Assembly (NCBI RefSeq): GCF_947251545.1
Contig: NZ_OX366362.1
Location: forward strand, 682,001 to 746,000
Direction of reading: 5' to 3'
DNA from: Wolbachia endosymbiont (group A) of Anomoia purmunda
GTDB lineage: Bacteria; Pseudomonadota; Alphaproteobacteria; Rickettsiales; Anaplasmataceae
DNA length: 64,000 nucleotides
The first letter of the stretch is position 1; every line of letters starts with the position of its first letter. Shown here piece after piece: positions 36,843 through 46,143 of the stretch. The position numbers and the translations under genes were made by a program. Under the pieces are notes generated by a model. The model did not search any database and was not told the DNA's origin. It saw only the letters and a program-made list of their open reading frames with translations.

Positions 36843-38134
36843 ATTTAACTACTAACGAAGAAATAAAAACTCTATTACAAAGTACAGCTCAATTACTTAA
36901 GGCTGCTGCTGAAAAGGGTCATGAGGAGGAGGTACAAGCTCTATTGGAGAAAGGAGCAAATGTTAATGCAACAGATCAAAATGGAAAGACTCCTTTACAT
37001 TTGGCTGCTCGAAATAACAACAAAGAGGTAGTAGAAGCCCTACTGCAAGTAAATGGGATCAATATTAATGCACAAGATAGAGATAACATGACTCCTTTAC
37101 ATTGGGCTGCTGTAAAGGGCCATAAAGAGGTAGTAGAAGTCCTATTGCAAAAAGATGGAATCGATGTTAATTTAGCAGATGAGAATAAAGATGCTCCTTT
37201 ACATTCTGTTCTTAAAAAGGACAACATAGATATAAATGTATTGAACGCTCTACTGGGAGCAAAAAAAATCAATGTTAACGCACAAGATGGAGATAACAGG
37301 ACTCCTTTGCATTTAGCTGTTAAAAAGGACAACATAGATATAGATGTATTGAACGCTCTACTGGGAGCAGAAGGAATCGATGTTAATAAAAAAGATAAAC
37401 TTACAGAATGGACTCCTTTACATTGGGCCGTTGAAAAGGGCCATAAAGAGGTAGTAGAAGCCCTATTGGAAAAAGATGGAATCGATGTTAATATAGAAGG
37501 TAAATATGGAAAAAAGACTCCTCTACATTTAGCTGCTCAATATAACGAAAAAAAAGAGATAGTAGAAATGCTATTAGATAAAGGGGCAGGGGTTGATGTA
37601 GTAGATAGCCGCGGCAGGACTCCTTTACATTGGGCTGCTCAAAATAACAACAAAGAAATAGTAGACGCCCTAATAAAAGCAAAGGCAACCGTTGATATAA
37701 AAGATGAAGATGAAAATACTCCCTTAAAATTAACTACTAACGAAGAAATAAAAGCTCTATTTAAAAAAGCCGCAAAAGAACTTGACGATGCTAATCCAGT
37801 GGATGAATCATCGACAGATAATGAAGGAGATCCAGAGGAAGATGCTGGTACACCACAGGGGACTACCAGTGCAGGACAAGGAACTGATATAAAAGCTGAA
37901 GGTGTAGAGCCTGTTGCTCCCACAGAACCTGCACAAACAGAAGAACAGCCGAGCTCTTTTTTTGGTAGTTTGTTTAGTATACTTATGAAGCCTTTTTCAT
38001 TAATTGCATCATTTTTTGGTGGTTTTTTTTCATGGTTGTTTGGGTCTGATGAGCCAACACAATCATCATCTGAATCAGACCAATCAGTTGTATTAGAATC
38101 ACCAAGTAGTTTAGAAGGCAATGACATAATATAG
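36773..38134 (+). CDS. Ankyrin gene, part 3: repeats and hydrophobic C-terminus
   Basis: 453 codons from an alternative start; ankyrin similarity begins earlier, near 36735 (TPLHFAAENGHKQ). About 10 repeats (TPLHWAAVKGHKEVVEVLL), then an acidic/Pro-rich linker and a strongly hydrophobic segment (ILMKPFSLIASFFGGFFSW) near residues 400-425 that could insert in a membrane. If translated alone it would still be a plausible ankyrin protein; more likely it is the C-terminal half of a frameshifted gene starting at 34057. Confidence 0.78.
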   Translation: MVQALLDKGTNVNAEDEEGNTTLDLTTNEEIKTLLQSTAQLLKAAAEKGHEEEVQALLEKGANVNATDQNGKTPLHLAARNNNKEVVEALLQVNGININAQDRDNMTPLHWAAVKGHKEVVEVLLQKDGIDVNLADENKDAPLHSVLKKDNIDINVLNALLGAKKINVNAQDGDNRTPLHLAVKKDNIDIDVLNALLGAEGIDVNKKDKLTEWTPLHWAVEKGHKEVVEALLEKDGIDVNIEGKYGKKTPLHLAAQYNEKKEIVEMLLDKGAGVDVVDSRGRTPLHWAAQNNNKEIVDALIKAKATVDIKDEDENTPLKLTTNEEIKALFKKAAKELDDANPVDESSTDNEGDPEEDAGTPQGTTSAGQGTDIKAEGVEPVAPTEPAQTEEQPSSFFGSLFSILMKPFSLIASFFGGFFSWLFGSDEPTQSSSESDQSVVLESPSSLEGNDII

Positions 38135-38140
38135 CCAGAG

Positions 38141-38340
38141 GTTTACTAGATTCCAGCGTCACGCGCTGGAATGACATGGTGGTATGTATTCAAGTAGCTG
38201 ACACTGGTTCCTTTATGACGGCAGTGCCCAGAGGTGTCATCCCAGTGCCCAGACACTGGGATCCAGGAAACTTAACTCTACACCAAGTGAATGTACAATA
38301 AGAACTAGATTCCAGACTGGAATGACAAGTTCTCGGCAAC
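38141..38340. repeat. Cluster of palindromic repeats
   Basis: The 38135-38558 gap has no gene. It holds GATTCCAGCGTCACGCGC with TGGAATGACA, GGTGTCATCCCAGTGCCCAG with ACACTGGGATCC, and GATTCCAGACTGGAATGAC. The part from 38341 to 38558 shows nothing I can name. Confidence 0.75.
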
Positions 38341-38558
38341 CCCTACGTCATATCAACTATGTTTTTTAAAAATTTTTTATTTGTGCAATTGCAACTTCAT
38401 ATGGGCAATAAAAACCCGTTTGTCATAGAAATAGAATTTATATCAAACAGCTACTACAACAATTCCTGCTTAAACCAATGAATATGTGAATAAGTACTTT
38501 AAGTCTGTGTTTATTCACAATATTCATTAACTCATTTCAGTTACTGCTATGTAAATTT

Positions 38559-39453
38559 TTAAATATTCACATTGACTGCTTCTTTAAGTCTTGCATTTGC
38601 AATTACTATGATTTTTCGCATTAGAGCCGTTATAGCTACCATTTTCTTTTTACCTCTACCAATGAGATCAGAGTAAAAAGCACCAAGTGCAGATTTAGAT
38701 CTTGCAGCGGCCATGGAAGCTGTAAAAAGCTTTTTACGGACACTACTTCTACCACCTATAATCCTTCGATAACCAGCAGTTTTACCACTTTCCCTAGGAT
38801 GAGGTGCAACTCCGGCAAGACTTGCTACTTCTCTTCTGTTTAAGTAACCAAGCTCTGGCATTAAACACAGAAAATCTTGTGATAACTTTGCCAGGAACTG
38901 TTTTAAGGATTTTTTGACGTTGTTGTAATTCATGGCTTTCGTCAATAATCTTTTGTATAGTATTATTGAGTTCGTTTATTTGACTATCGAAAAACTCGAT
39001 GGTCTTTTGACAGCTTTCTTTTATATGCCGGTGCTTCCAGTCTACATTTTTCCTGAACTCTCATTTGCGTAACGACGTTGGCAAAGTGCAACCAAGGTTG
39101 ATTGCTTTTCAAAAGTAGGGAGAGAGAGAGTTCTATGGCGCATATTGAGCAAGAGCCCTTGCATCTGATTTATCGGACTTTGCTAAAGTTCCGTGTGACA
39201 AGATGAAGCTTTTTACTTTACGAGTATTAGCTCGATGCACGGCAATATTTTTGTCAATAAGAAAATGTGATAAGCCAATTTCCTGTATTTTCTAAAGTTA
39301 CTAAAGAATTAGGTAGAATGTCTGAAAACTTTTTAAACAATTGTTGCCAACCAGAAGCATTATTGTCAAATTCGACAGCATTTTTCTGTTCGTGAATTGC
39401 AACAACATTTTTAAATTTTCCGATGTCAATGCCAATAAAATTTTGATAGCATG
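38559..39453 (-). pseudogene. Decayed IS110-family transposase (different type)
   Basis: The C-terminal half is open at 38559-38945 (ELGYLNRREVASLAGVAPHP, GGRSSVRKKLFTASMAAAR). The N-terminal half is recognisable near 39265-39453 in another frame (FIGIDIGKFKNVVAIHEQ, then VTLENTGNW). Stops and frameshifts lie between. It is clearly different from the two intact IS110 copies (GVAPHP and GRSSVRK versus GVVPRV and GSKIART). Confidence 0.85.
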
Positions 39454-39640
39454 ATAACCTCGATAGTTTATTGATTTAAGATTGTAAACGGGTGCATATC
39501 ACACAACTATTCAAACGTATCGAGGGATGGGGCTAGTGTACCTTGATATGAACGGTTGTTGCCGCGTCGGTCGCACACGCCCGCTATTCCTATAGTGAGT
39601 AGAGTTATCTTCCCTCTTGTTTCTTTTATAACATATTTTT
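39454..39640 (-). other. Non-coding end of the decayed IS110, GC-richer and structured
   Basis: Upstream of the decayed transposase lies a GC-richer stretch unlike its surroundings (GAACGGTTGTTGCCGCGTCG, GTCGCACACGCCCGC). By position it would correspond to the element's bridge-RNA region. ATCGAGG occurs at both 39497-39530 and near the transposase start in opposite orientation. Confidence 0.4.
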
Positions 39641-39682
39641 AACTTACAACCGCCGCGGTATCTCATCCGCTAACAAGCAGCG

Positions 39683-40038
39683 GTATCCGTTCAGCTAAGT
39701 GGTGTGAGAGACGATAGATAAGAGGTTTTGGAAAAGATTGAGACCCATTTGTTTCCATGTTAAGTATAACGAAATTATCCGTTTAAGGAATGCATTTCCC
39801 CGCTTCGATTGGGTAAAATATGAATTTTTGCGATAAACGACATAATGCCGTATCTGCTGTTCAGCATGGTTGTTTGTCAGCGGAATGTTTTCTGGGTCAT
39901 ATAAAAAATTCCACATTATTCTTTCAGATTTCAAAATATTTTTTGCAACTCGAGAAGCTCCAATTGCTTCAGGTAAACGTGATATGTTTTTAGCACTCCT
40001 TGTCTACTTTTTATTTTACCGCTCCGCTGAACGGATAC
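39683..40038 (-). mobile_element. IS66-family internal-deletion derivative
   Basis: 356 bp between GTATCCGTTCAGCTAAGTGG and CCGCTCCGCTGAACGGATAC. It keeps the C-terminal transposase end (39695 to about 39990) with PLTNNHAEQQIRHYVVYRKN, the typical IS66 tail. The middle is missing. Flanking 8-mers (AAGCAGCG and TAAAGAAA) differ, so no target duplication is left. Confidence 0.8.
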
Positions 40039-40072
40039 TAAAGAAATAGGAAGCTAAATATGGAATGGGTAA

Positions 40073-40219
40073 ATGATAACAGTGCTGCAAGAAAGGATTG
40101 TAGCAGAAAACGCTAATCTCAAGGAAGAAATAAAAGTGCTGATCACAGAAAATGATAGCCTGAAAGCAAAAATAGTTGAATTAGAAGACAAATTGCGCCA
40201 TTTCGAAAAATCCTTTTAA
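40073..40219 (+). CDS. Short coiled-coil ORF, probable IS66 N-terminal scrap
   Basis: 48 residues (ITVLQERIVAENANLKEE, ENDSLKAKIVELED), a coiled coil like the N-terminus of the IS66 transposase fragment at 21926. It lies just outside the IS66 derivative. Probably a transposase remnant with no function of its own. The following 40220-40458 shows no gene. Confidence 0.4.
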   Translation: MITVLQERIVAENANLKEEIKVLITENDSLKAKIVELEDKLRHFEKSF

Positions 40220-40458
40220 ATTGTAACTATATGCTGCTGGCACATTAACCTCCTTATTCCCATATTCCTTTTTTACACTATTTAGATTATTATGGGAAGA
40301 GGTATAGATCTAGCTTTAGCGTTTGTGATTAACACAAGCAAGATTCACGTTTTTTTAATATTTATATATAGCTTGTCTAATTATTAATATACTAAGGAGG
40401 GGTTGATTTTTTGTTAAAGTGATATAAAATAATAGTTAGTGTAGTTAGTGAAGTAAAA

Positions 40459-41694
40459 ATGCTAGTATCAAAAGAGCGTAAGGACTATTTACTAAAAAAG
40501 TTTAAATATGCTGCCAAAGAATTTGGCAAATCTGGTACAAAGTTCAATCATAAAACAGTACCAAAAGAACAGCAACTCTTTATTGATTTAGGTAACAAAA
40601 AAGTTTTTGGTATTATAAGAAGAATTTTATACTGGATAGAAAGTAAATTTACATATTTTTTTTCACGCTATAATTTTTTTTCAGAAGTTGGAGTTGAAGG
40701 AAGAAAAATCCCTGGAACTAATACAAGGGTTAAGTATTTTACTTTAGGTGAACAGACTGATCAAACAAGATCTGCTAATGAAGAAAATGGGGAACTAAAA
40801 TTATACGACTCAAAAGGCAAACTATATGATACAACTGATAAAATTAGTAAGGACAAAAAAGGTTGTGTAGCTTATGTGATCACGCTTGATGGAAACTTAG
40901 TAACTCATGAACATATTAATGTTAATGAAAGCGAATGGGCTTATCGTCATTCAACTCTTGCAGGTGGTAGGCCAGTTTTATGTTCTGGTTTAATAAAAGT
41001 GGTAAATGGTAAGATAATTTATATAGACAATAATAGTGGGCATTATAAACCAGAATCAGCAAACTTATACAATGCAGTGAAAAAGTTAGAAGGTCTATTT
41101 TCGAAAGATGCAAAAGTTGTTTGCCTACCATATTGGATGAGCTTGCAAAAACAAATTCCGTTTATACGCAAAATTATCCCAGCCAAACAAGAGCCTGTAG
41201 AGAAATTCTTGAAAAGGATGGAGAAAAAAGGAAAAGATGGATTGACTCAATATGAAAGACATTTTAAAAGGGTAAAAGAATATAATGAAAAATACTCAGA
41301 TAAATTAGAAAGCCAGTCGGTTTATGCTAAAGTAGTTGCTCATAATTATAAATCAGTGCCTATTTCAGACTGCAGTCCTCAAACAATAAAAATTGCAACA
41401 GAACACTCAATAAGAAGAATTATTGGAGCAAATTATGGCCATAAACCAAAAATTGATATTAAATATAATGAAAAAGAAGCTGTGGGTGTTAATGTAATTT
41501 TTCACTATAAAGATGATCGCAGCAAATTTATTGAAGTTTTAGACTCACATAGATGTAGCTATTTACCACGTATTCAAGAAAATAAATATATAATTACGAT
41601 GAGCATAGGACAGGCTAATGAATTTATAAAGGACACTTTACAAATTGAAATAGACAGTGTTGAACAATTGGGTATCCGTTTAGTGGAGCGTTAA
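40459..41694 (+). CDS. Candidate secreted/effector protein with SGHYKP motif
   Basis: 411 residues. The centre has HSTLAGGRPVLCSGLI followed by KIIYIDNNSGHYKP (about residues 160-200), a motif pair I associate with large toxins and secreted proteins of intracellular bacteria; I cannot name the domain. A short hydrophobic/aromatic stretch (FTYFFSRYNFF) lies near residue 65. The last residues (GIRLVER) and stop are coded by an IS66-type end (GTATCCGTTTAGTGGAGCG at 41672), so the native C-terminus was probably lost. Start ATG at 40459. Confidence 0.7.
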   Translation: MLVSKERKDYLLKKFKYAAKEFGKSGTKFNHKTVPKEQQLFIDLGNKKVFGIIRRILYWIESKFTYFFSRYNFFSEVGVEGRKIPGTNTRVKYFTLGEQTDQTRSANEENGELKLYDSKGKLYDTTDKISKDKKGCVAYVITLDGNLVTHEHINVNESEWAYRHSTLAGGRPVLCSGLIKVVNGKIIYIDNNSGHYKPESANLYNAVKKLEGLFSKDAKVVCLPYWMSLQKQIPFIRKIIPAKQEPVEKFLKRMEKKGKDGLTQYERHFKRVKEYNEKYSDKLESQSVYAKVVAHNYKSVPISDCSPQTIKIATEHSIRRIIGANYGHKPKIDIKYNEKEAVGVNVIFHYKDDRSKFIEVLDSHRCSYLPRIQENKYIITMSIGQANEFIKDTLQIEIDSVEQLGIRLVER

Positions 41695-41956
41695 AACTCT
41701 ATTTAAATATATACTAATATACTGAGTTTTGTTACAATAACTTTATATTCTTATTTCCATAATATCATTTGATGGAAATTTTCAGTCTTATGCACAACTT
41801 TATTTGCAATTTTACATTTTTATTCGATTCAAAATTGCATTTTTGCAATAAAAAACTTACTTATTGTAGGAAAATCTTGTGTTTGTTCTCATATAAAATT
41901 ATTTATGGAGTGACAATGGTGCATGTATTATACTTACATTTCTGATTCGAAAATTT

Positions 41957-43039
41957 ATGCAGTTGTTTCTAACAAGATTGGTCAACAAATTCTATTGTTT
42001 AAAGATGAGAAATAAAGTAATCATCATTTCCAGTATTGCTTTTATTCTACTGTTTTTTATCAGCAGTGCATTTTTAAAAAAAGATCAGGCGGTTCATAGT
42101 GATAATGCAACTAGTAGCTTTTCAGTAAAAACTCAAGAATGTGCGCCGCAAAACCGCACTATATATTTAAATTTTTCTGGTACAGTAAATCCCTTACATA
42201 GAGCTAGCCTTGTCTCAAAAATAAGTGGTAAGATTATTGCTATTTATTTACCTGATGGTGAAAAGGTAAAAAGAGATGATGTAGTGTTAAAGATAGAAGA
42301 TTATGACAGGATTGAGCAAGCTCAGAAAGCCAAAGCTTTATTAAAGCAGCGTGAAATTGAGTATGATTCCTCTCACAAACTGAATAAAAAAGGCTATGGA
42401 GCACAAATACAAGTAGAAGTAGCTTTTACTGCGTTACAAAGTGCAAAAGCTGACCTAAAAAGGCTAGAATTGGATTTAGAAAATACTGCAGTCACATCTC
42501 CTATAGATGGTTATATTGATAAAATCAATGCAAACGAAGGGGATTTTGTTAATGCTGGGCAAAAAATAGCTGACGTGGTTAATTTCGATCAAATTCTTGT
42601 AGTGTTATACGTTTCGGAAAATGAAGTAAATAAAATAGAGCTAGGCAGCACAGCTCAAATTAATTTGCTGGACGGAAAAGAATTGGCAGGTGAAGTAAGT
42701 TTTATTAGTAAAATTGCTGAGCCTAAAACTGGGTCTTATAGGGTAGAGGTAAAGGTAACTAATAATAAAATGATATCCTTGCAGGGAATAACTGCCAACG
42801 TAAGGCTACCTTCAGGCGAAAGATTTGCATATAAAGTTCCTTCTTCAGCCCTGAGCTTAAGTGACGAAGGTGCTCTTGGAATAAAGATTATTGATGATAA
42901 TAATTATGTAATATTTGCACCAATAGAAATTGTTGATCATGAGAGCGATGGGGTTTGGATAGTAGCAAATAACGAAGGTAAACCCATAAAGTTAATAGTA
43001 TTGGGCCACCTATTTGTTAAGCCTGGTGATAAGGTTTAA
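41957..43039 (+). CDS. RND efflux membrane-fusion (adaptor) subunit
   Basis: 360 residues. One N-terminal membrane anchor (VIIISSIAFILLFFISSAFL), then the HlyD-like lipoyl/barrel-sandwich half motifs (SKISGKIIAIYLPDGEKVKR; TSPIDGYIDKINANEGDFV) bracketing a helical hairpin, and a beta-barrel domain. It would link an inner-membrane RND pump to the outer membrane; the pump is not in this window. The ATG at 42005 (MRNKVIII) is an alternative start. The 260-bp gap upstream holds nothing recognisable. Confidence 0.88.
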   Translation: MQLFLTRLVNKFYCLKMRNKVIIISSIAFILLFFISSAFLKKDQAVHSDNATSSFSVKTQECAPQNRTIYLNFSGTVNPLHRASLVSKISGKIIAIYLPDGEKVKRDDVVLKIEDYDRIEQAQKAKALLKQREIEYDSSHKLNKKGYGAQIQVEVAFTALQSAKADLKRLELDLENTAVTSPIDGYIDKINANEGDFVNAGQKIADVVNFDQILVVLYVSENEVNKIELGSTAQINLLDGKELAGEVSFISKIAEPKTGSYRVEVKVTNNKMISLQGITANVRLPSGERFAYKVPSSALSLSDEGALGIKIIDDNNYVIFAPIEIVDHESDGVWIVANNEGKPIKLIVLGHLFVKPGDKV

Positions 43040-43119
43040 GACATAAGATCCTTTTTCATAGTATACTACGTTATACCAATCCTAGCGTCTGGGCACTGGT
43101 TTCTTGGCACTTATTCCGC

Positions 43120-43416
43120 GTATCCGTTCAGGATAGCGGCAAGGTAGTATAACCATAGAGTAAAAGTGAGTTTACAACAAATGGTGTCATCCCAGTGCTT
43201 GACGCTGGGATCCAGGAATTTTATTAAGTTGGTAAGCATAAAAGTAGCCGTTTTATGTTAAAATACAACGTTTTGATGATTATGAAAAAGCTGGATTCCA
43301 GTGTCAAGAACTGGAATGACATCGTTTACTATGTGCCATATTGCAATGTTCGTACAGCTGTGTGTCACGCACTTTGCTTCAATATTTGCACATTAGCCAC
43401 TCCTCTGGACAGATAC
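43120..43416. mobile_element. Transposable unit of the GIY-YIG family without the nuclease gene
   Basis: 297 bp with the same outer arms as copies 1 and 2 (GTATCCGTTCAGGATAGCGG on the left; CACTTTGCTTCAATATTTG near the right end) and a perfect 8-bp duplication TATTCCGC (43112-43119 and 43417-43424). The two internal palindromes are present but the nuclease gene between them is replaced by a ~80-base spacer that recurs near 56690-56750. It ends exactly in the grxD stop codon. Confidence 0.85.
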
Positions 43417-43739
43417 TATTCCGCAATAATTTTTTTTTCCTTCAATAAACTTTGCAGTTCGCCTTTTTCGTACATCTCGCGAGTGATGTCGCAACCACCA
43501 ATAAACTCTTCCTTTATATATAATTGTGGAATTGTTGGCCAATCAGAAAACTTTTTTATAGATTCACGTATTTCATCATTCTCCAACACGTTAATATACT
43601 TAAACTTCACGTTCAATTTTTTTAGGATTGACACGACGAGTCCAGAGAATCCGCATTGAGGAAAATCAGAAGTGCCTTTCATATACAATACCACATCATT
43701 TTCTGCTATATCTTTTTTTATTTGTTCAAAATTGCTCAT
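43416..43739 (-). CDS. grxD: Monothiol glutaredoxin (Grx4 type)
   Basis: 107 residues, full length. The CGFS active site is in DFPQCGFSG (Cys29). Such proteins bind a 2Fe-2S cluster, often with BolA, and take part in iron-sulfur delivery. The bolA gene lies 15 bases upstream, an operon that fits this role. The stop codon TAG is formed by TA of the target duplication and the last base of the inserted unit, so the insertion landed exactly at the gene end. Confidence 0.95.
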   Translation of the reverse strand: MSNFEQIKKDIAENDVVLYMKGTSDFPQCGFSGLVVSILKKLNVKFKYINVLENDEIRESIKKFSDWPTIPQLYIKEEFIGGCDITREMYEKGELQSLLKEKKIIAE

Positions 43740-43754
43740 AAATTCACCTTATTT

Positions 43755-43973
43755 TTAAGTATTAGTTTCCAGTTGCAAGGCGTGTATAGACTGACCTTCC
43801 AGAGCTTTATATACCATTTTATGCTGTTCTATTCTTGTCTTTCCAAGAAAGCGCTTGGAGTTTATTTTTAAATGATAATGGTCATCATCTCCAGCAAGAT
43901 CATGAATCTTTATATCAGCGTCGGGGAACGATTGTTTGATTATTTTCTCTAATTCATAAATTGCAATAGCCAT
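43755..43973 (-). CDS. bolA: BolA-family protein
   Basis: 72 residues. BolA features: IKQSFPDADIKIHDLAGDDDHYHLKI and the helix with VYKALEGQSIHALQLET. The invariant His region is present. BolA-like proteins pair with CGFS glutaredoxins to handle Fe-S clusters; grxD follows 15 bases downstream. Confidence 0.92.
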   Translation of the reverse strand: MAIAIYELEKIIKQSFPDADIKIHDLAGDDDHYHLKINSKRFLGKTRIEQHKMVYKALEGQSIHALQLETNT

Positions 43974-44043
43974 TGATTTACTTTAAACTACAATACTTTT
44001 ATTATAAATCTAAAACGACTGGATGCAATTGAATTATTAGTTA

Positions 44044-45429
44044 CTAATATCGTGAAGACAGTAAATTCAGCATGTTAAGTGCACTAGCAAGGCGAGATTT
44101 TAATTGATTTTCATATTTACTCCAATCTTGTACTGCCTTTCTTGCAACACCTGAATCAACTGCGGCTTTTGCAACAGCAGGAGATACTATAGAAATTAAC
44201 CTTGGGTCAAATGGAGTAGGTATTATATATTCACGTCCGTAGCTCATTTTACGACCGCCATAGACTGCAGATATCTCACCTGGTACTGGCTCACGGGCAA
44301 GCTTTGCTATTGCATCTGCAGCTGCAATTTTCATTTCATCATTTATTGTTGTTGCATGTACATCAAGCGCCCCTCTAAATATATAAGGAAAACCCATTAC
44401 GTTGTTGACTTGGTTGTTGTAATCTGACCTACCAGTTGCGATTATTGCATCTGGCCTCACAGATTTTGCAAACTCAGGCCTTACTTCTGGATCGGGGTTG
44501 GCGAGAGCGAAAATAATCGGGTCTTTGCCCATACTCTTTAACATCTCTTCATTTAACACATCTTTTGCAGATAGCCCGATGAATACATCAGCGCCTTTTA
44601 TTGTATCAAGTAGAGAACGTTCGGAAGTATCAATTGCATACTTTTCCTTCCACTCATTCATATCCTCGTTTCTACCTTTGTATATTACTCCTTGCTTATC
44701 ACACAGCACTATATTTTTAGCGCCCATGGACTTTAGTATTTCTAAACATGCAATACCGGCTGCTCCAGCACCATTCATAATGATCTTAACGTCCTCTAAT
44801 TTCTTTTCAACAATATCAAGAGCATTTTCTATGCCAGCTGCAACAACCACCGCAGTTCCATGCTGGTCATCATGGAACACTGGAATATCCATCAGTTCAT
44901 TCAGGCGTTTCTCTATTATAAAACAATCGGGAGATCTTATATCTTCTAAATTTATCCCCCCCCAACTTGGTCCAAGATATCTTACTGCATTGATGAAATC
45001 TTCTATATTTTCTGTACCAACTTCTATATCAACTGCATCAATATCAGCAAAACGCTTAAATAAAACAGCTTTGCCTTCCATGACAGGTTTTGCAGCAAGA
45101 GGACCGATATTACCAAGTCCAAGCACTGCAGTGCCATTTGAAATGACAGCAACACAGTTGCTTTTTGCTGTATAATCATAAACAACCTCAGGATTTTTAG
45201 CTATTTCAAGGCACGGAGCTGCAACGCCAGGGGAATAAGCAAGTGACAAATCATACTGGGTAGATAAAGGTTTTGTTGGCATGATTGAAATTTTACCAGG
45301 GTTACCACCTCTACTGTGATACTTAAGCGCTTCTTGTTTTGTGGTACTATCTAAATCATCGTTCATCATTACATCCTTATATTTTAAGCTTGTATTTTTT
45401 AAGTATATGGAGTTTTTATGAATGTTCAA
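44044..45429 (-). CDS. maeB: Malic enzyme (decarboxylating malate dehydrogenase)
   Basis: 461 residues. Malic-enzyme motifs: AYSPGVAAPCLEI, DDQHGTAVVVAAG and the nucleotide fold IIMNGAGAAGIACLEI. It lacks the C-terminal phosphotransacetylase domain of longer MaeB proteins. It converts malate to pyruvate, which ppdK in this window can turn into PEP. The true start may be one of the ATGs around codons 21-22, since the first 20 residues are not conserved in type. Confidence 0.93.
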   Translation of the reverse strand: MNIHKNSIYLKNTSLKYKDVMMNDDLDSTTKQEALKYHSRGGNPGKISIMPTKPLSTQYDLSLAYSPGVAAPCLEIAKNPEVVYDYTAKSNCVAVISNGTAVLGLGNIGPLAAKPVMEGKAVLFKRFADIDAVDIEVGTENIEDFINAVRYLGPSWGGINLEDIRSPDCFIIEKRLNELMDIPVFHDDQHGTAVVVAAGIENALDIVEKKLEDVKIIMNGAGAAGIACLEILKSMGAKNIVLCDKQGVIYKGRNEDMNEWKEKYAIDTSERSLLDTIKGADVFIGLSAKDVLNEEMLKSMGKDPIIFALANPDPEVRPEFAKSVRPDAIIATGRSDYNNQVNNVMGFPYIFRGALDVHATTINDEMKIAAADAIAKLAREPVPGEISAVYGGRKMSYGREYIIPTPFDPRLISIVSPAVAKAAVDSGVARKAVQDWSKYENQLKSRLASALNMLNLLSSRY

Positions 45430-45500
45430 TTGTAAACTATTAGCTTGTGAACTCTGTTGTACTTCTGTATAAGTTTACCTATTACGTAAGATGATATTAC

Positions 45501-46043
45501 ATGCTTAAGAAAAACGTGCCTAATTTGCTTACAATTTCTCGTGCACTTGCAATACCAGCAATAATATTAAGTTTTTACATAGAAAATAAATATGCAGGCC
45601 TGATAACAATATCAATCTTTGTGTTTGCGTGCATTACGGATTTTTTTGATGGTTACCTGGCGCGTGCGTGGAAAGTCCAATCAAAGTTTGGCAAGCTATT
45701 TGATCCGATTGCTGATAAATTAATAGTGGTTTCAACGATAATTATGCTAATTTATAAGCAAAAGATAAATGATTTTACAATAGTACCGTCGATTATCATC
45801 ATCTGTCGGGAGATATTAGTTTCAGGTTTACGGGAGTTTCTGATAGCTACAAATGTTAGTCTACCTGTAAGCAAAGCTGGAAAAATTAAAACATTTCTAC
45901 AGATGGTTGCTGTAGTAGCGCTAATAATGAACGATTATTATATGACTCAATATACAGGTGCGATTTGTTTATGGGTTGCAGCTATTATAACTGTGTGGTC
46001 AGGCTATAATTATATCCTAGCCGGCATCAAACAGATTGATTAA
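45501..46043 (+). CDS. pgsA: CDP-diacylglycerol-glycerol-3-phosphate phosphatidyltransferase
   Basis: 180 residues with the CDP-alcohol phosphotransferase signature DFFDGYLARAWKVQ, then FGKLFDPIADK (D-G-x2-A-R-x8-G-x3-D-x3-D). Several membrane spans. It makes phosphatidylglycerol phosphate, the first committed step to PG and cardiolipin. Confidence 0.94.
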   Translation: MLKKNVPNLLTISRALAIPAIILSFYIENKYAGLITISIFVFACITDFFDGYLARAWKVQSKFGKLFDPIADKLIVVSTIIMLIYKQKINDFTIVPSIIIICREILVSGLREFLIATNVSLPVSKAGKIKTFLQMVAVVALIMNDYYMTQYTGAICLWVAAIITVWSGYNYILAGIKQID

Positions 46044-46143
46044 ATCTTCTAGGAAATAGTTAATAGACAAGAGTAGTTAATACTTTCATAATATTGACTG
46101 AATAGTTAAAATCCTGTATAATATATTAGTTAATAGGGTTTAT

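Noticed and set aside
39683-40046. Target duplication for the IS66 derivative
   Set aside because: The flanking 8-mers AAGCAGCG and TAAAGAAA do not match.
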